A stretch of 47,096 bases of DNA from NCBI GenBank assembly GCA_023667095.1, contig JAMPAT010000002.1:1-47096 (forward strand), given 5' to 3'. Origin of the DNA: Bacteroidales bacterium. GTDB lineage: Bacteria; Bacteroidota; Bacteroidia; Bacteroidales; UBA932. The translations under genes and the position numbers were made by a program. This document shows positions 9,671 through 18,390 of the stretch, one piece after another (positions within the stretch are counted from its first letter, which is position 1; every line of letters begins with the position of its first letter). The notes beneath the pieces are model-generated. The model was not told the origin of the DNA. It saw only the letters and a list, made by a program, of their open reading frames with translations, and did not search any database.

Positions 9671-10515
9671 TACTCAGCATCCTTTATTATTACAACCCTG
9701 CCGTCTGCCTTGCCTTCTATAGGGCGTCCGGCATCCACGTCCTTTTTGATCTGGCCCATCATCGCCTCATAGATATCAATCTGGAACGGAATGACTTCTA
9801 CAGCATTCCTTGCCACAAAAAGCCTGTCACCTCCATTGAGGAGGAATGAGATTGTAGCGACTCCATACACCTTTTCATCATCGATAGGCTCTCCCCCGAT
9901 TTCAGCGGAGACAATCTTGCCGTCCTTTGCAGTGACACGGACTCCTCCCACAATCTGGAACCTTGTGGCAGCCATATTCTCCAGCATGGCCCTTACATCA
10001 CGGCCTTTCAGCGCTACATATACAATGTCATTCCTGAAAGGGAACATCGAGCGTATGTCATCGACAAGCACATCTCCCTTGGGCATATCGACACGTACTC
10101 CTCCAAAATTCCCGATTCCGACATCCACTTTCCTGCCTGAAGCCTCCTCTACGGAAGCCATGAGATTGTCAATGAACCAGTTGGTCAGCGCACTCTCCGG
10201 ATATGCCTTTGTCATAGCTTCCGGTGAATAGGCAATGACCTCCTTTACCGGGGCCATGACAGGCTGTGCATCTGTGACCAGGGAAGCTACTTTATAGACG
10301 CTTCCGCCTTTGTACACCTTGCCGTTTGGTGCAGTATAGGTCTTCCCCTTTACTGTCCCGAGGGACTTCTCCACATCTGTGGCAAGAGGGACGGAAACGC
10401 CTGTACGTGATCCGTCAATGATGTTGCGTTTCCACTTAGGTGTGACTCCGGCGGATGCGGCCATAGGGAGCATAGCCAAAGTCAACAGGATTACTTTTGC
10501 TTTAACCATTTCCAT
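9670..10515 (-). CDS. 5'-nucleotidase C-terminal domain protein
   Basis: 281 residues with a signal peptide and a stand-alone 5_nucleotid_C domain: GIGNFGGVRVDMPKGDV (about 130-147), SMFPFRNDIVYVALKG, and SFLLNGGDRLF near the C-terminus, which in UshA-type enzymes form the substrate-binding pocket. No metallophosphatase motifs are present, so it should need the catalytic partner encoded next (stop overlaps that start). The start overlaps the upstream permease gene by about 25 bp; a second ATG at 10509 is equally possible. This split of one enzyme over two genes recurs in Bacteroidetes as far as I recall. Confidence 0.88.
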   Translation of the reverse strand: MEMVKAKVILLTLAMLPMAASAGVTPKWKRNIIDGSRTGVSVPLATDVEKSLGTVKGKTYTAPNGKVYKGGSVYKVASLVTDAQPVMAPVKEVIAYSPEAMTKAYPESALTNWFIDNLMASVEEASGRKVDVGIGNFGGVRVDMPKGDVLVDDIRSMFPFRNDIVYVALKGRDVRAMLENMAATRFQIVGGVRVTAKDGKIVSAEIGGEPIDDEKVYGVATISFLLNGGDRLFVARNAVEVIPFQIDIYEAMMGQIKKDVDAGRPIEGKADGRVVIIKDAE

Positions 10516-11855
10516 AAATCTTTGAAAGTTGATTTCTTGCCAGATACAAGGATTCCTACCTTATAGATTTTTGCAGAGACATATGCCAGTCCTGCAAATG
10601 TAATGAACAGCAGTGCAATTGAAAGTGCAAGTTCCCATGCAGGGACACCGAACGGGATTCTCGCCAGCATCACCATAGGAGATGTAAACGGAATTATTGA
10701 CCCCCAGAATGCAAGCTGGCTGTCAGGCGCCTTGAAAGCATAGAATGCAATGAAGAATCCTATAAGAAGAGGAATTGTAATAGGCATCTGCAGCTGATTG
10801 CTGTCTCCCTCATTCTCCACAGCAGAGCCGATTGCAGCAAACAGGGAAGCATATAGAAGGTATCCAAGTATAAAATATACAACAAACGAGAATATTATCT
10901 GCCCGTAGTTCAGGTCACGGAGGGTTGTGATGACAGCCCCTATCTCTGACTCTTCCTGTACTGCCTGCATTATTGCTGAAGTAGGGTCATCTACGCCCAT
11001 GGTGCCGGTCATCTCAGTCACCTGCGCCATCTGCCCGGAGCCTCCGGCAAGGCTTCCGAAGTCTACGAAAAGCCCTATTGCAGATATAAGGACAACAGCC
11101 AGCACAATCCATAGGAGGAACTGGGTCAGGGCCACACATGCGACACCGATAATCTTTCCGAACATCAGCTCGATTGACTTTACAGATGAGACAAGCACCT
11201 CTACAACCCTGCTGGACTTCTCCTCAATCACGCTGGACATGACCATTCCTGAGAACATCGCGATAAACATATATATTATCATCGTCAGCACAAGCGATAT
11301 GACCATAAAGACCTCAGACGAGCTTATCTTCTCCTCACCGTCCTCTCCAAGGGTGTATGTAGCGACTGATATTTCAGCCTTCACATCCTCCATTATCTGC
11401 TTGAGATCCTGAATTTCATAGCTTGCAAGCCTGTAGTCCTCCACAGCGTCCTCTACCTTTGAAGCAATTGCCTCCTTGACATCAACCCCCACCGGCTTGA
11501 CAGAATACATCTCCACAGACACGGTCCTTGTCTCCGGATTGATTTCAGATATATGGAGTACAGCATCTGCTCCTCCTCCAGCTATGCCTGCCTTTAGGCT
11601 GTCAAGATTGCCTGATGTGCAGTCCCTGTATGCAACGACATCGTTGTCAACAAGATAAGGCATCACTATACCTGACCTGTCAACAACCTCGACCTGCTTG
11701 CATTTGTCCTTGCTCAGGAACATTATCAATGACGGTACCGTGCAGAGCAGGACAAACAGGACAGGCACGATAAAGGTTATTACAAGAAATGATTTCTTCT
11801 TTACACGTGTCGTGTATTCACGCGAGATTATGATTCCTATATTACGAAAATTCAT
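10491..11855 (-). CDS. ABC exporter permease (NatB-like)
   Basis: Integral membrane subunit of an ABC-2 family exporter of the NatB type. 454 residues: one N-terminal helix (FLVITFIVPVLFVLLCTVPS), a large external domain of about 150 residues, then five or six C-terminal helices (FMVISLVLTMIIYMFIAMFS, ACVALTQFLLWIVLAVVLIS, and others). EEKSSRVVEVLVSS after the second helix is characteristic of the family. It is 3 bp downstream of its ATPase. NatAB systems export Na+ in Bacillus; the substrate here is not known. Confidence 0.9.
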   Translation of the reverse strand: MNFRNIGIIISREYTTRVKKKSFLVITFIVPVLFVLLCTVPSLIMFLSKDKCKQVEVVDRSGIVMPYLVDNDVVAYRDCTSGNLDSLKAGIAGGGADAVLHISEINPETRTVSVEMYSVKPVGVDVKEAIASKVEDAVEDYRLASYEIQDLKQIMEDVKAEISVATYTLGEDGEEKISSSEVFMVISLVLTMIIYMFIAMFSGMVMSSVIEEKSSRVVEVLVSSVKSIELMFGKIIGVACVALTQFLLWIVLAVVLISAIGLFVDFGSLAGGSGQMAQVTEMTGTMGVDDPTSAIMQAVQEESEIGAVITTLRDLNYGQIIFSFVVYFILGYLLYASLFAAIGSAVENEGDSNQLQMPITIPLLIGFFIAFYAFKAPDSQLAFWGSIIPFTSPMVMLARIPFGVPAWELALSIALLFITFAGLAYVSAKIYKVGILVSGKKSTFKDLWKWLKQK

Positions 11856-11858
11856 GGC

Positions 11859-12773
11859 CTATTTCTCCTCTGTTACAAGTTTAATGAAAATGTCATTCAT
11901 GCGTGGCACAAGTTCCTTGAAAGAATTTATCTGGACACCCTTGTCAAGCAGGCTCCTGAGGACTTCCGTATTTCCGCTGCCTCCCTCAAGCGAAAGAACA
12001 GCGGTATGGCGGCCATTGTCATCCGTATCGGATACTATGCTGTACAGCCCCTCTTCCGGAGCAATCTGCCCCTGGCCTGTATATATGAGTTCAACATTGC
12101 TGTTGCCATATTTGCGCCTGATTTCATCGACACCTCCTGTTATGACAAGGTGCGACTTGTTGATGAGGGCTATCTCATCGCAGAGTTCCTCAACGGATTC
12201 CATATTATGGGTAGAGAGCACTATGGTCGCACCCTGCTCCTTCAGTTTCAGGATTTCATCACGTATAAGCTGCGCATTTACCGGGTCAAAGCCGGAGAAG
12301 GGCTCATCCAGGATAAGGAGAGAAGGCTTGTGTACAACCGTTGTTATAAACTGCACCTTCTGCGCCATTCCCTTTGAAAGTTCCTCAACTTTCTTGTTCC
12401 ACCAGCTCTGTATCCCGAACTTCACGAACCACTGCTTGAGTTCAGAGGCAGCATCACGTGAGCTCATTCCCTTAAGCCTGGCAAAATATATTGCCTGCTC
12501 ACCGACCTTCATCTTACGGTAAAGGCCCCTCTCCTCAGGAAGATATCCGATTTTCTCCACATCACGCTGTGTGATAGGGGCACCGTTGAACAGGATTTCT
12601 CCCTTGTCGGGTATGGTAATCCTGTTTATAATCCTGATGAGGGTTGTCTTTCCCGCCCCGTTTGGACCTAAAAGGCCGAAAATCTTGCCTTTTGGGATAT
12701 TGAGCGAGACATTGTCAAGGGCAACCTTCTCCCCGAAGGTCTTTCTTACCCCCTTACATTGGATCAATTCCAT
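11859..12773 (-). CDS. ABC exporter ATPase (NatA-like)
   Basis: Cytoplasmic ATPase partner of the downstream permease. 304 residues with Walker A GPNGAGKT (36-43), ABC signature ELSKGMAQ (about 131-138), Walker B LLILDEP (about 152-158) and the switch histidine in LSTHNME. The C-terminal ~70 residues form the accessory region common to NatA/CcmA-type ATPases. First gene of the operon that appears to continue through the permease and both nucleotidase genes. Confidence 0.93.
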   Translation of the reverse strand: MELIQCKGVRKTFGEKVALDNVSLNIPKGKIFGLLGPNGAGKTTLIRIINRITIPDKGEILFNGAPITQRDVEKIGYLPEERGLYRKMKVGEQAIYFARLKGMSSRDAASELKQWFVKFGIQSWWNKKVEELSKGMAQKVQFITTVVHKPSLLILDEPFSGFDPVNAQLIRDEILKLKEQGATIVLSTHNMESVEELCDEIALINKSHLVITGGVDEIRRKYGNSNVELIYTGQGQIAPEEGLYSIVSDTDDNGRHTAVLSLEGGSGNTEVLRSLLDKGVQINSFKELVPRMNDIFIKLVTEEK

Positions 12774-12792
12774 AATTCTATACTATTAACTC

Positions 12793-12850
12793 AAGTTTCG
12801 CAAGTATCAAATTTATTGTTCATCGTGCATTCATGCGGTTTGCGAAACTT
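12793..12850. repeat. 11-bp inverted repeat around promoter box of ABC operon
   Basis: AAGTTTCGCAA (12793-12803) and TTGCGAAACTT (12840-12850) are perfect inverted copies with a 36-bp spacer. Between them the minus strand has TAAATTTG (complement of 12808-12815), a -7 box reading toward the ABC ATPase gene. The arms could be a repressor operator, a stem, or a small invertible segment; the sequence does not decide. Confidence 0.6.
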
Positions 12851-12923
12851 TTTCCCACCGCACAAGTTATGTACACGTTACCTTCCCTCATCGTCACGCA
12901 TCGCGCAAAGCTATCCCGGATAC

Positions 12924-13961
12924 TCAATTCAGAATCTTTGCGACAAGCTCCATGAGCATCTGGTCTGGAGTAGCCTCACCGGCATTCCCCCCTTTGCCCT
13001 TGAAGTCATACTCCTTGAGCAATGCTATGACGGCCATGCATTTCTTGACCGGATAGTTCATCACTGCCCTGTCATATTCCTGAAAGAAATACGGATTCAC
13101 TCCCAATACCTTCGCCTTCTGGTCCGTGGATGGACGCGGAGTCCTCATTATCAAGGCCTGGTATTTCAGGATCCTGTAGAAATGCGTGAAAAGCGGGGCA
13201 ATCACGGCAGGCATGGCAAATTTCGGGGCCGCACCGATATAGGCAGCAATCCTGAGGGCCTTGGCCGAGTTACGGTAAGACAATTCCTTGGTGAGTTCAA
13301 ATACACTGAACTGGCGGCTTATCCCGACATTCTTCTCTATATCCTGCACCGTAATCCTCGAAGTGCCCTCCGGGAGATTCTTCAGCATCTTGTCGGTCTC
13401 CACAGCAATCTTCCCGAGGTCCGTCCCGGCATATTCCCCGAGCAGGGCCGCAGCGTCAGGAGCTATCTCCAGTCCCTTCCCTGCATAGAATGAGCCTATC
13501 CACCTGGCAATCTCATAGTCCCTCACCGCCTTGGATTCCAGCACAGTGCCAATCTTTGCAACAGCCTTGTACAGCGATTTTCTCTTGTCCACTGTAGCCC
13601 CACGCACGCAAAGCACAAGTACAGTTGAATCAAGAGGCTTTTCGCAATATACCGACATCCCCTCCAGGTTCTTCATCGACTGGGCCTCCTTGACAACGAC
13701 AAGCTGACGCTCCGCAAACATCGGGTAACGCCTCGCTGCCGTAACGACAGTGTCCACATTCACATCAGTACCGTAGCAGATTGTCTGGTTGAAATCCCTC
13801 TCGCTCTCATCAAGGGCATTGGCAATGACGGCATCGCAGATAAGGTCAATATAATATGGTTCCTCACCCATAAGCAGATACACCGGCCGGAAGACACCCT
13901 TGCGGATATCTGCAAGTATCTCGCGGCATTGCGCATCTATGTCTGTTACTCCTTTCGCCAT
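12924..13961 (-). CDS. holA: DNA polymerase III subunit delta
   Basis: Clamp-loader delta subunit, which opens the beta sliding clamp during replication. From ATG at 13961 it is 345 residues, a normal length. FRPVYLLMGEEPYYIDL (about 21-37) matches the family's N-terminal nucleotide-fold start, and the middle carries VVVKEAQSM and an EKNVGISRQFSVFELTKEL segment typical of Bacteroidetes HolA. The frame stays open upstream to an ATG at 14156, but the added residues are low in similarity to any HolA and hydrophobic, so I chose 13961. A TATATTTG box (minus strand, 13968-13975) lies immediately upstream, too close to be a normal promoter for this start. Confidence 0.9.
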   Translation of the reverse strand: MAKGVTDIDAQCREILADIRKGVFRPVYLLMGEEPYYIDLICDAVIANALDESERDFNQTICYGTDVNVDTVVTAARRYPMFAERQLVVVKEAQSMKNLEGMSVYCEKPLDSTVLVLCVRGATVDKRKSLYKAVAKIGTVLESKAVRDYEIARWIGSFYAGKGLEIAPDAAALLGEYAGTDLGKIAVETDKMLKNLPEGTSRITVQDIEKNVGISRQFSVFELTKELSYRNSAKALRIAAYIGAAPKFAMPAVIAPLFTHFYRILKYQALIMRTPRPSTDQKAKVLGVNPYFFQEYDRAVMNYPVKKCMAVIALLKEYDFKGKGGNAGEATPDQMLMELVAKILN

Positions 13962-14353
13962 AGCCTGCAAATATAAACACTTTTTGCCGATTATCGGACT
14001 GTTTTTGACATAAAGCGCGGCGGGGTAGACCTTATCCATTATCAAGAGATGGCATTCTCCATGGAATTTCAGAGATTCCACCAAGTTGGTGGAAATTTTC
14101 ATCATATATAAAGCAGCGCAAATGGCACAAAGAAAAAAATAGCAAAGCCATGCCACAATCGCAGAGAGTGCAGGCAGGGAAAATGTAGCAAAGTACCATG
14201 AACAGAGCAGGCCGTGCTGAAATTACAAACGACACAGGATGTGCTGAGTGCTATAGCTCCGGTCAAAAACAATAAAAAAAGTGACATAGAAAAATAAAAA
14301 CATTAAAAAAGATAAAAAGTTTTTATAAAAAACGTAAAAATCTGACTTTTGTG
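13962..14353. other. Intergenic region between holA and the Rpn-family gene
   Basis: Apart from the direct-repeat copy at 14121-14242 and the promoter entry beyond it, no gene is supported. The stretch after 14260 is strongly AT-rich. Confidence 0.5.
14121..14242. repeat. Upstream copy of imperfect direct repeat flanking the Rpn-family gene
   Basis: About 120 bp that aligns, with substitutions and small gaps, to 15504-15624 on the other side of the Rpn-family gene. The best-conserved cores are AATGTAGCAAAG and GCAGGCCGTGC. Both copies are in the same orientation. The stretch appears non-coding in all frames here. Confidence 0.6.
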
Positions 14354-14385
14354 GTTGATGTTTATGTTTTGTGTCGCTATGTTTG
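14354..14385 (+). promoter_or_regulatory. Promoter candidate for Rpn-family gene
   Basis: GTTG (14354-14357) and TATGTTTG (14378-14385) with a 20-nt spacer fit the Bacteroidetes consensus with one mismatch in the -33 element. The leader to ATG 14444 would be about 50 nt. Confidence 0.55.
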
Positions 14386-14443
14386 TTCGGTCAGAAAATT
14401 TGGGAATTGCTCCCGAATTACATTGAAATAATAACTAAGCGAT

Positions 14444-15421
14444 ATGGAATCAATGAAACAGGAACAATTTCCACAGCGTGGAGTCTATGCGAACCTTACC
14501 AACGACTATATGTTCAAGCGCGTCTTTGGAAGTGAGGAATCAAAGGACATTCTCATCACATTCCTTAATCATGTAATCGGGAATGGCGAGATTGCAGATG
14601 TGTCTTTTCAGAACAATGAACATCTTGGACCGACGGAGGAAGACAGGAAGGCAGTCTTTGACATATCCGTACACACGCAGTCCGGTGAGGAATACATTAT
14701 AGAGATGCAGTTGGCACAGCAGGCCTACTTCCGTGACAGGGCATTGTTCTATACAAGTTACCCTGTCATAAACCAGGCTGCCATAGCGAAGGAGAAATTT
14801 GCGTCTGAACATGGAGCCTCAGCATACTACAGATGGAATTTCAACCTGAAGCCAGTCCGGTTTGTGGCTATTGTCAACTTTATGATGGATCACGATGAGG
14901 GGTGGGACACTTGCAGATACCATTCTTCATACCGACTTCGGGAGGACTGTACCGGTGAACTGCTGCATGACAAGCTGCAGTTTGTTTTTCTTGAACTGGC
15001 GAGATTCTGCAAGAGTGAGTATGAGCTGGAGGACAATTATGATAAATGGATGTTTCTGCTGAAAAATATGTCCCAGCTTCAGTCCAGACCGAAAGTTTTC
15101 AACGAAAATGAGTTCGACCGCTTGTTTGAAATAGCGGAATTATGTAATTTTACGGCCGAACAGTACAAACATTACCAAGATTCACAGAAGATGCTTTACG
15201 ACTACGAGAATACCATTGACTATGCACGCCAGCAGGGCCATGAGGCAGGTTTGGCGGAAGGGCGTGAAGTTGGAATTGCCGAGGGGCGTGAAGCCGGGCT
15301 GGCGGAAGGTGAAGCAATGGGCAGGCTAAAAATTGCAAGGGAGATGAAGGCGGATGGAGTGGATTCCATGGTAATAAGCAGGTACACTGGTCTGTCGTAC
15401 CATGAGATAGAATCCTTATAG
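14444..15421 (+). CDS. Rpn family recombination-promoting nuclease / PD-(D/E)XK transposase-like protein
   Basis: 325 residues beginning with ANLTNDYMFKRVFG (about 16-29), the hallmark of the PD-(D/E)XK nuclease family transposases (Rpn/YhgA-like). Likely catalytic residues follow: the D of KAVFDISVHT and the E-x-Q of EYIIEMQLAQ. Members in E. coli are DNA endonucleases that stimulate recA-independent recombination. The C-terminus has an AEGRE(A/V)G(L/I) repeat, three to four copies at about 266-290, common in this family, then a short helical end. It is flanked by imperfect direct repeats, which suggests movement or duplication of the whole unit. Confidence 0.88.
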   Translation: MESMKQEQFPQRGVYANLTNDYMFKRVFGSEESKDILITFLNHVIGNGEIADVSFQNNEHLGPTEEDRKAVFDISVHTQSGEEYIIEMQLAQQAYFRDRALFYTSYPVINQAAIAKEKFASEHGASAYYRWNFNLKPVRFVAIVNFMMDHDEGWDTCRYHSSYRLREDCTGELLHDKLQFVFLELARFCKSEYELEDNYDKWMFLLKNMSQLQSRPKVFNENEFDRLFEIAELCNFTAEQYKHYQDSQKMLYDYENTIDYARQQGHEAGLAEGREVGIAEGREAGLAEGEAMGRLKIAREMKADGVDSMVISRYTGLSYHEIESL

Positions 15422-15424
15422 TCT

Positions 15425-15794
15425 GCTCTCCCAAAAGCGTTTTCATGTTGCGTCTTCATTGACGATGTTAAATTTCTATGGTATTTTGGAAAAACAGGCA
15501 GGGAAATGGGTGCACAAAGAGTCCGAACAGAGTTGGCTGGGCGAAGAGCAGAGGCAGAGAATGTAGCAAAGGGGCCGAACAAGGCAGGCCGTGCAGAAAC
15601 GGCAGATAATACAAGACACAAAGTATTCATTTCCAATTAATTACACAAATACAGGTATACAATATTCCGCACCCTTATTTACATAACACAATACATATCA
15701 ACTTTTTATATTTTGCATAACTCTCAATTTCTGAAAGCAACAACAGTGCAAAATCACATTTTCCGACCGAACACTTACCTCCGTTGTACCAGTT
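15425..15794. other. Non-coding spacer with second repeat copy
   Basis: Contains the 15504-15624 repeat and AT-rich sequence. No open frame looks like a real gene. Confidence 0.5.
15504..15624. repeat. Downstream copy of imperfect direct repeat flanking the Rpn-family gene
   Basis: Aligns with 14121-14242 in the same orientation; shared cores include AATGTAGCAAAG and GCAGGCCGTGC, with similar AAT/ACA-rich ends. The pair encloses the Rpn gene with about 1.26 kb between them. Confidence 0.6.
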
Positions 15795-16187
15795 TCAAAA
15801 AGTAGACACGGAAAAATTTGGGAAACTGCCTTCAACTATTTTCTTGAAACCTTTAAAAGCCGGATAACAACAATAGGCATCTCCTGTTCCTCCAGGGACC
15901 AATAGAGTTATATCTGGAAGTTCAACACTCTTAAGATGACGACAATCACCAAAGGCGAGTTTCCCTATATTGGCAACGCCCTCAGGAATCGTAATGTTTT
16001 TCAAGGCTTCACAAACGCCTATTATCGTGACACTGTCTGGAATATCTGTACCTGTTAATTCACGATAGCCACTAAAAGCATATTTTCTGCCCACATCTGA
16101 TAAGCATTCTTTGCACATCTGCCACGACCACAAATCTGTAGAGTTCTTCCATAATGGTTTCTTTTGCCATTTTATGAAACTCGCCAC
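15795..16187 (-). pseudogene. Leucine-rich repeat (BspA/LRR_5) protein fragment
   Basis: 130-residue frame whose middle shows LRR_5 repeats: IPDSVTIIGV, LKNITIPEGVANIGKLAFGD and LKSVELPD, followed by VPGGTGDAYCCYPAFKGFKKI, the usual C-terminal end of BspA-type surface proteins. Only two or three repeats remain, and there is no signal peptide, whereas intact members have many repeats and an export signal. The first ~40 residues are not LRR-like. I read it as the 3' end of a truncated surface protein. Confidence 0.65.
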
Positions 16188-16407
16188 TCAAAAGTAACAC
16201 ACCGTGAAGAAAAACCAGAGGCACTCCGTCAATCAAACAACGAAATGCCTCAAGTTATACCGGCTTTCCGGACTTTACTTGTAACAGGACTTCTTGTGAC
16301 CACAGGCCGTTGCAGTGTGCGTCTTGTGACGCCATAAATCAACGCTCAGGACAATAACTCCCAACAAGATTTCCCATTTTTCTTTATTTGTAAAACCGCA
16401 AATAAGA

Positions 16408-16797
16408 TTAAAATAGCGGCAACAGACGAACAATTGGTATCCATTGATTTGCATTTGCTTGAATGGCAGTATTTATACCATTAATCAGGAATAAGCCTCC
16501 AATAAGATAAAATCCGACCCGAATACCTTTTATTAAAAGAGCATATCCCCACAAGCACCCTATATTAAAGGTTAGCAAAAATACCCTTATGCGCATATCA
16601 ATTCCAGGATTAAACTCGTCAAACATGACAAGTGAGCATACGAAAATACAGACAATGCTTCCCACAACACCTGCATATAGCCACAAAGTCACAAAACCAT
16701 TCCGGTCTTTCAATATTTTCGGTGGTTGATAATCTTGTGGTTTTGCTATTCTTTCACCGCAATTGCGACAGAGGGTCCATGTTTTTCGGGAGTGGTG
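16408..16797 (-). pseudogene. Small membrane protein remnant with 5' zinc-ribbon piece
   Basis: From a possible TTG start at 16713 there are 101 residues with about three hydrophobic helices (LWLYAGVVGSIVCIFVCSLV, FLLTFNIGCLWGYALLI, VGFYLIGGLFLING). The same frame is open further upstream and encodes WTLCRNCGERIAKPQDYQ, half of a zinc ribbon, but contains no ATG or GTG before an in-frame stop. Zinc-ribbon plus multi-helix proteins are common, so this looks like a 5'-damaged gene. Function unknown. Confidence 0.4.
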
Positions 16798-16938
16798 TAC
16801 AATAAATCGCGGAAAAAGTTGAGCACCGGTTTACAGACAAGCGAACTTTTTATTCCACGTGACAGTGTTCCGACCGAAATGAAAAGACTCAAAGAAAATT
16901 TTGTACCAGCCTATAACCTATATTATCCAGGATGATAA

Positions 16939-16946
16939 TATATTTG
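16939..16946 (+). promoter_or_regulatory. -7 box candidate for recombinase gene
   Basis: TATATTTG matches TAnnTTTG exactly, 77 bp before the recombinase ATG. No TTTG-like -33 element is found at 19-21 nt upstream, so support is partial. Confidence 0.3.
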
Positions 16947-17022
16947 GTGTATTCCATTCATCTGTGTCATTTTAGTGTCATTGCCTATGTATAAGATATA
17001 TAATCAGTAAAACAAAAAGCGT

Positions 17023-18228
17023 ATGGCAACAGTAAAAGTAAAATTCAGCCAATCCTCAATCAACAGCAAGGAGGGCCGCATCTATTACCAGATTACCCAC
17101 AACAGAGCGGTGCGTCAGGTGGCAACAGAGCATCAGGTGTATGTGCGGGAATGGGATGAAAAGCATCGGAATATAATCATGCAGCATGATTCCGGGAGAA
17201 CAGGGACTCTCATGTCCATACAGGAAAAAATCCGATGGGACATGAACCGGTTCAGCCGAATTGTCATGTCATTCACGCAAAAAGGTGTCTGTTTCAGTGC
17301 AGATGACATTGTGGAAGAATTTCTTGCGCTTACGTCCCGTCTGTCTCTTTTCAATTTCATGGAAAGCATAATTGCCAGACTGAAACATGATGGCAAAGTG
17401 CGCACAAGCGAAACGTATAGGTCGGCACTGAACAGTTTTTCACGTTTCAGGAACGATGAGGACGTGATGCTGGATACGCTTAATCAGGACATGATGAAAT
17501 CATACGAGGCATACCTGCAGGCCAAAGGGCTTGTCCCCAATTCCATATCATTCCATTTGCGCATATTAAGGGCGGTATACAACAGAGCGTGTGAGCAGGG
17601 ATTGGTTGCCGTGAGCGTCAAACCCTTCAACCATGTGTATACAGGTGTGGAAAAAACAGCTAAACGAGCGGTTGACATTAAAACTATAAGGCAAATTAAG
17701 AATATGGATTTGAGCATGGACAAGCATGCCGATTATGCACGGGATATATTTATGCTTTCCTTTTATCTGCGTGGGATAAGCTTCATTGACCTTGCCTACT
17801 TGAAGAAATCCGATTTGAAAAACGGCATTGTATCCTACCGCCGCCGCAAGACAGGACAGAAACTGACTGTCAAATGGACAAAGGAGATGCAGGAAATTCT
17901 TGATAAATATCCGGAGAATGAGACTGAATTCCTTTTCCCTGTCATTATATCCGGCACGGCTAATCATCGTAATCAATACAGACAGCGGCACTACAAAGTT
18001 AATTGCTGTCTAAAGACAGTTGCAGAAAAAGCTGGATTGCAAATGCCATTGACTACATACGTCGCCAGGCACAGTTGGGCTTCAATTGCCAAATCCAAAG
18101 GCATTCCATTAGGCATTATCAGTGAGGGGCTGGGGCATGACAACGAGCAGACAACACAGATTTATCTTGCCACACTTGACACTTCGGCTGTTGACAGGGC
18201 CAATGACATGATAATGTCTGCATTGTAA
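17023..18228 (+). CDS. Tyrosine recombinase (probable promoter invertase)
   Basis: 401-residue site-specific recombinase of the Bacteroidetes tyrosine integrase type: N-terminal arm-binding-like region, SAM-like core-binding domain (about 105-200) and C-terminal catalytic domain. Catalytic residues are visible: R250 (SFYLRGISF), K276 (RRRKTGQK), R349 in TYVARHSW, H372 (GLGHDNEQTT) and nucleophile Y381. The first His of the usual HxxR box is Tyr (Y346), a substitution I associate with Bacteroides enzymes of this class. Three bases after its stop begins a perfect 18-bp inverted repeat enclosing 142 bp, which is the arrangement of DNA invertases rather than of island integrases; no attachment-site duplication or tRNA was seen nearby. 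Integrase of a mobile island is the alternative. Confidence 0.9.
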   Translation: MATVKVKFSQSSINSKEGRIYYQITHNRAVRQVATEHQVYVREWDEKHRNIIMQHDSGRTGTLMSIQEKIRWDMNRFSRIVMSFTQKGVCFSADDIVEEFLALTSRLSLFNFMESIIARLKHDGKVRTSETYRSALNSFSRFRNDEDVMLDTLNQDMMKSYEAYLQAKGLVPNSISFHLRILRAVYNRACEQGLVAVSVKPFNHVYTGVEKTAKRAVDIKTIRQIKNMDLSMDKHADYARDIFMLSFYLRGISFIDLAYLKKSDLKNGIVSYRRRKTGQKLTVKWTKEMQEILDKYPENETEFLFPVIISGTANHRNQYRQRHYKVNCCLKTVAEKAGLQMPLTTYVARHSWASIAKSKGIPLGIISEGLGHDNEQTTQIYLATLDTSAVDRANDMIMSAL

Positions 18229-18230
18229 AA

Positions 18231-18248
18231 CTCTTCCCAAGAGTTACT
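18231..18248 (+). repeat. Left inverted repeat of invertible segment (IRL)
   Basis: CTCTTCCCAAGAGTTACT, the exact reverse complement of 18391-18408. It overlaps a 17-bp dyad AACTCTT-CCC-AAGAGTT (18229-18245), which has the shape of a tyrosine recombinase core site: two arms around a short crossover region. Confidence 0.92.
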
Positions 18249-18258
18249 TATCCGCTCA

Positions 18259-18286
18259 CAAATGTAAAAAAAAAATCCTTCTAAAA
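18259..18286 (-). promoter_or_regulatory. Promoter box facing away from the operon as written
   Basis: Minus strand TACATTTG (complement of 18259-18266) is an exact TAnnTTTG match; a TTTT (complement of 18283-18286) lies 16 nt upstream, short of the usual spacing. As written it reads toward the recombinase end. After inversion the box would occupy 18373-18380 on the plus strand, giving a start near 18387 and about 55 nt of leader before the sigma-factor ATG. Confidence 0.5.
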
Positions 18287-18375
18287 GTATGTTTTCGTAA
18301 AAAAATAATTGCCATTTCACTTATACTGTTAAGCAAGCGAAGTAGATTAATACTCATAATGCAATGATTATCAGA

Positions 18376-18383
18376 TATATTTA
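18376..18383 (+). promoter_or_regulatory. Weak promoter box facing the operon as written
   Basis: TATATTTA differs from TAnnTTTG at the final G. No -33 TTTG is found upstream. It could give basal transcription in the present orientation. Confidence 0.25.
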
Positions 18384-18390
18384 AACTTCG

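Larger units (their letters stand above)
18249..18390. promoter_or_regulatory. Candidate invertible promoter segment (142 bp)
   Basis: AT-rich segment bounded by perfect 18-bp inverted repeats, between a tyrosine recombinase and the first gene of a long operon. It contains a consensus -7 box on the minus strand near its left end and a weaker box on the plus strand near its right end. No ORF. Recombination between the repeats would flip the segment and exchange the promoter reading into the downstream sigma-factor gene. Inversion itself is inferred, not shown. Confidence 0.75.

Noticed and set aside
13962..14156. N-terminal extension of HolA to an ATG at 14156
   Set aside because: The extension is hydrophobic and unlike any delta subunit, and it runs into the repeat region; the conserved start is at 13961.
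15231..15321. Repeated GAGGCAGG/GAAGGGCGTGAAG units
   Set aside because: These are codons for the AEGRE protein repeats of the Rpn-family C-terminus, not a CRISPR or DNA-level repeat array.
16726..16935. 69-residue plus-strand frame between the membrane remnant and the recombinase
   Set aside because: Its 5' part overlaps the zinc-ribbon frame on the other strand. The second half (TSELFIPRDSVPTEMKRL) looks protein-like but no start, domain or context supports a gene.
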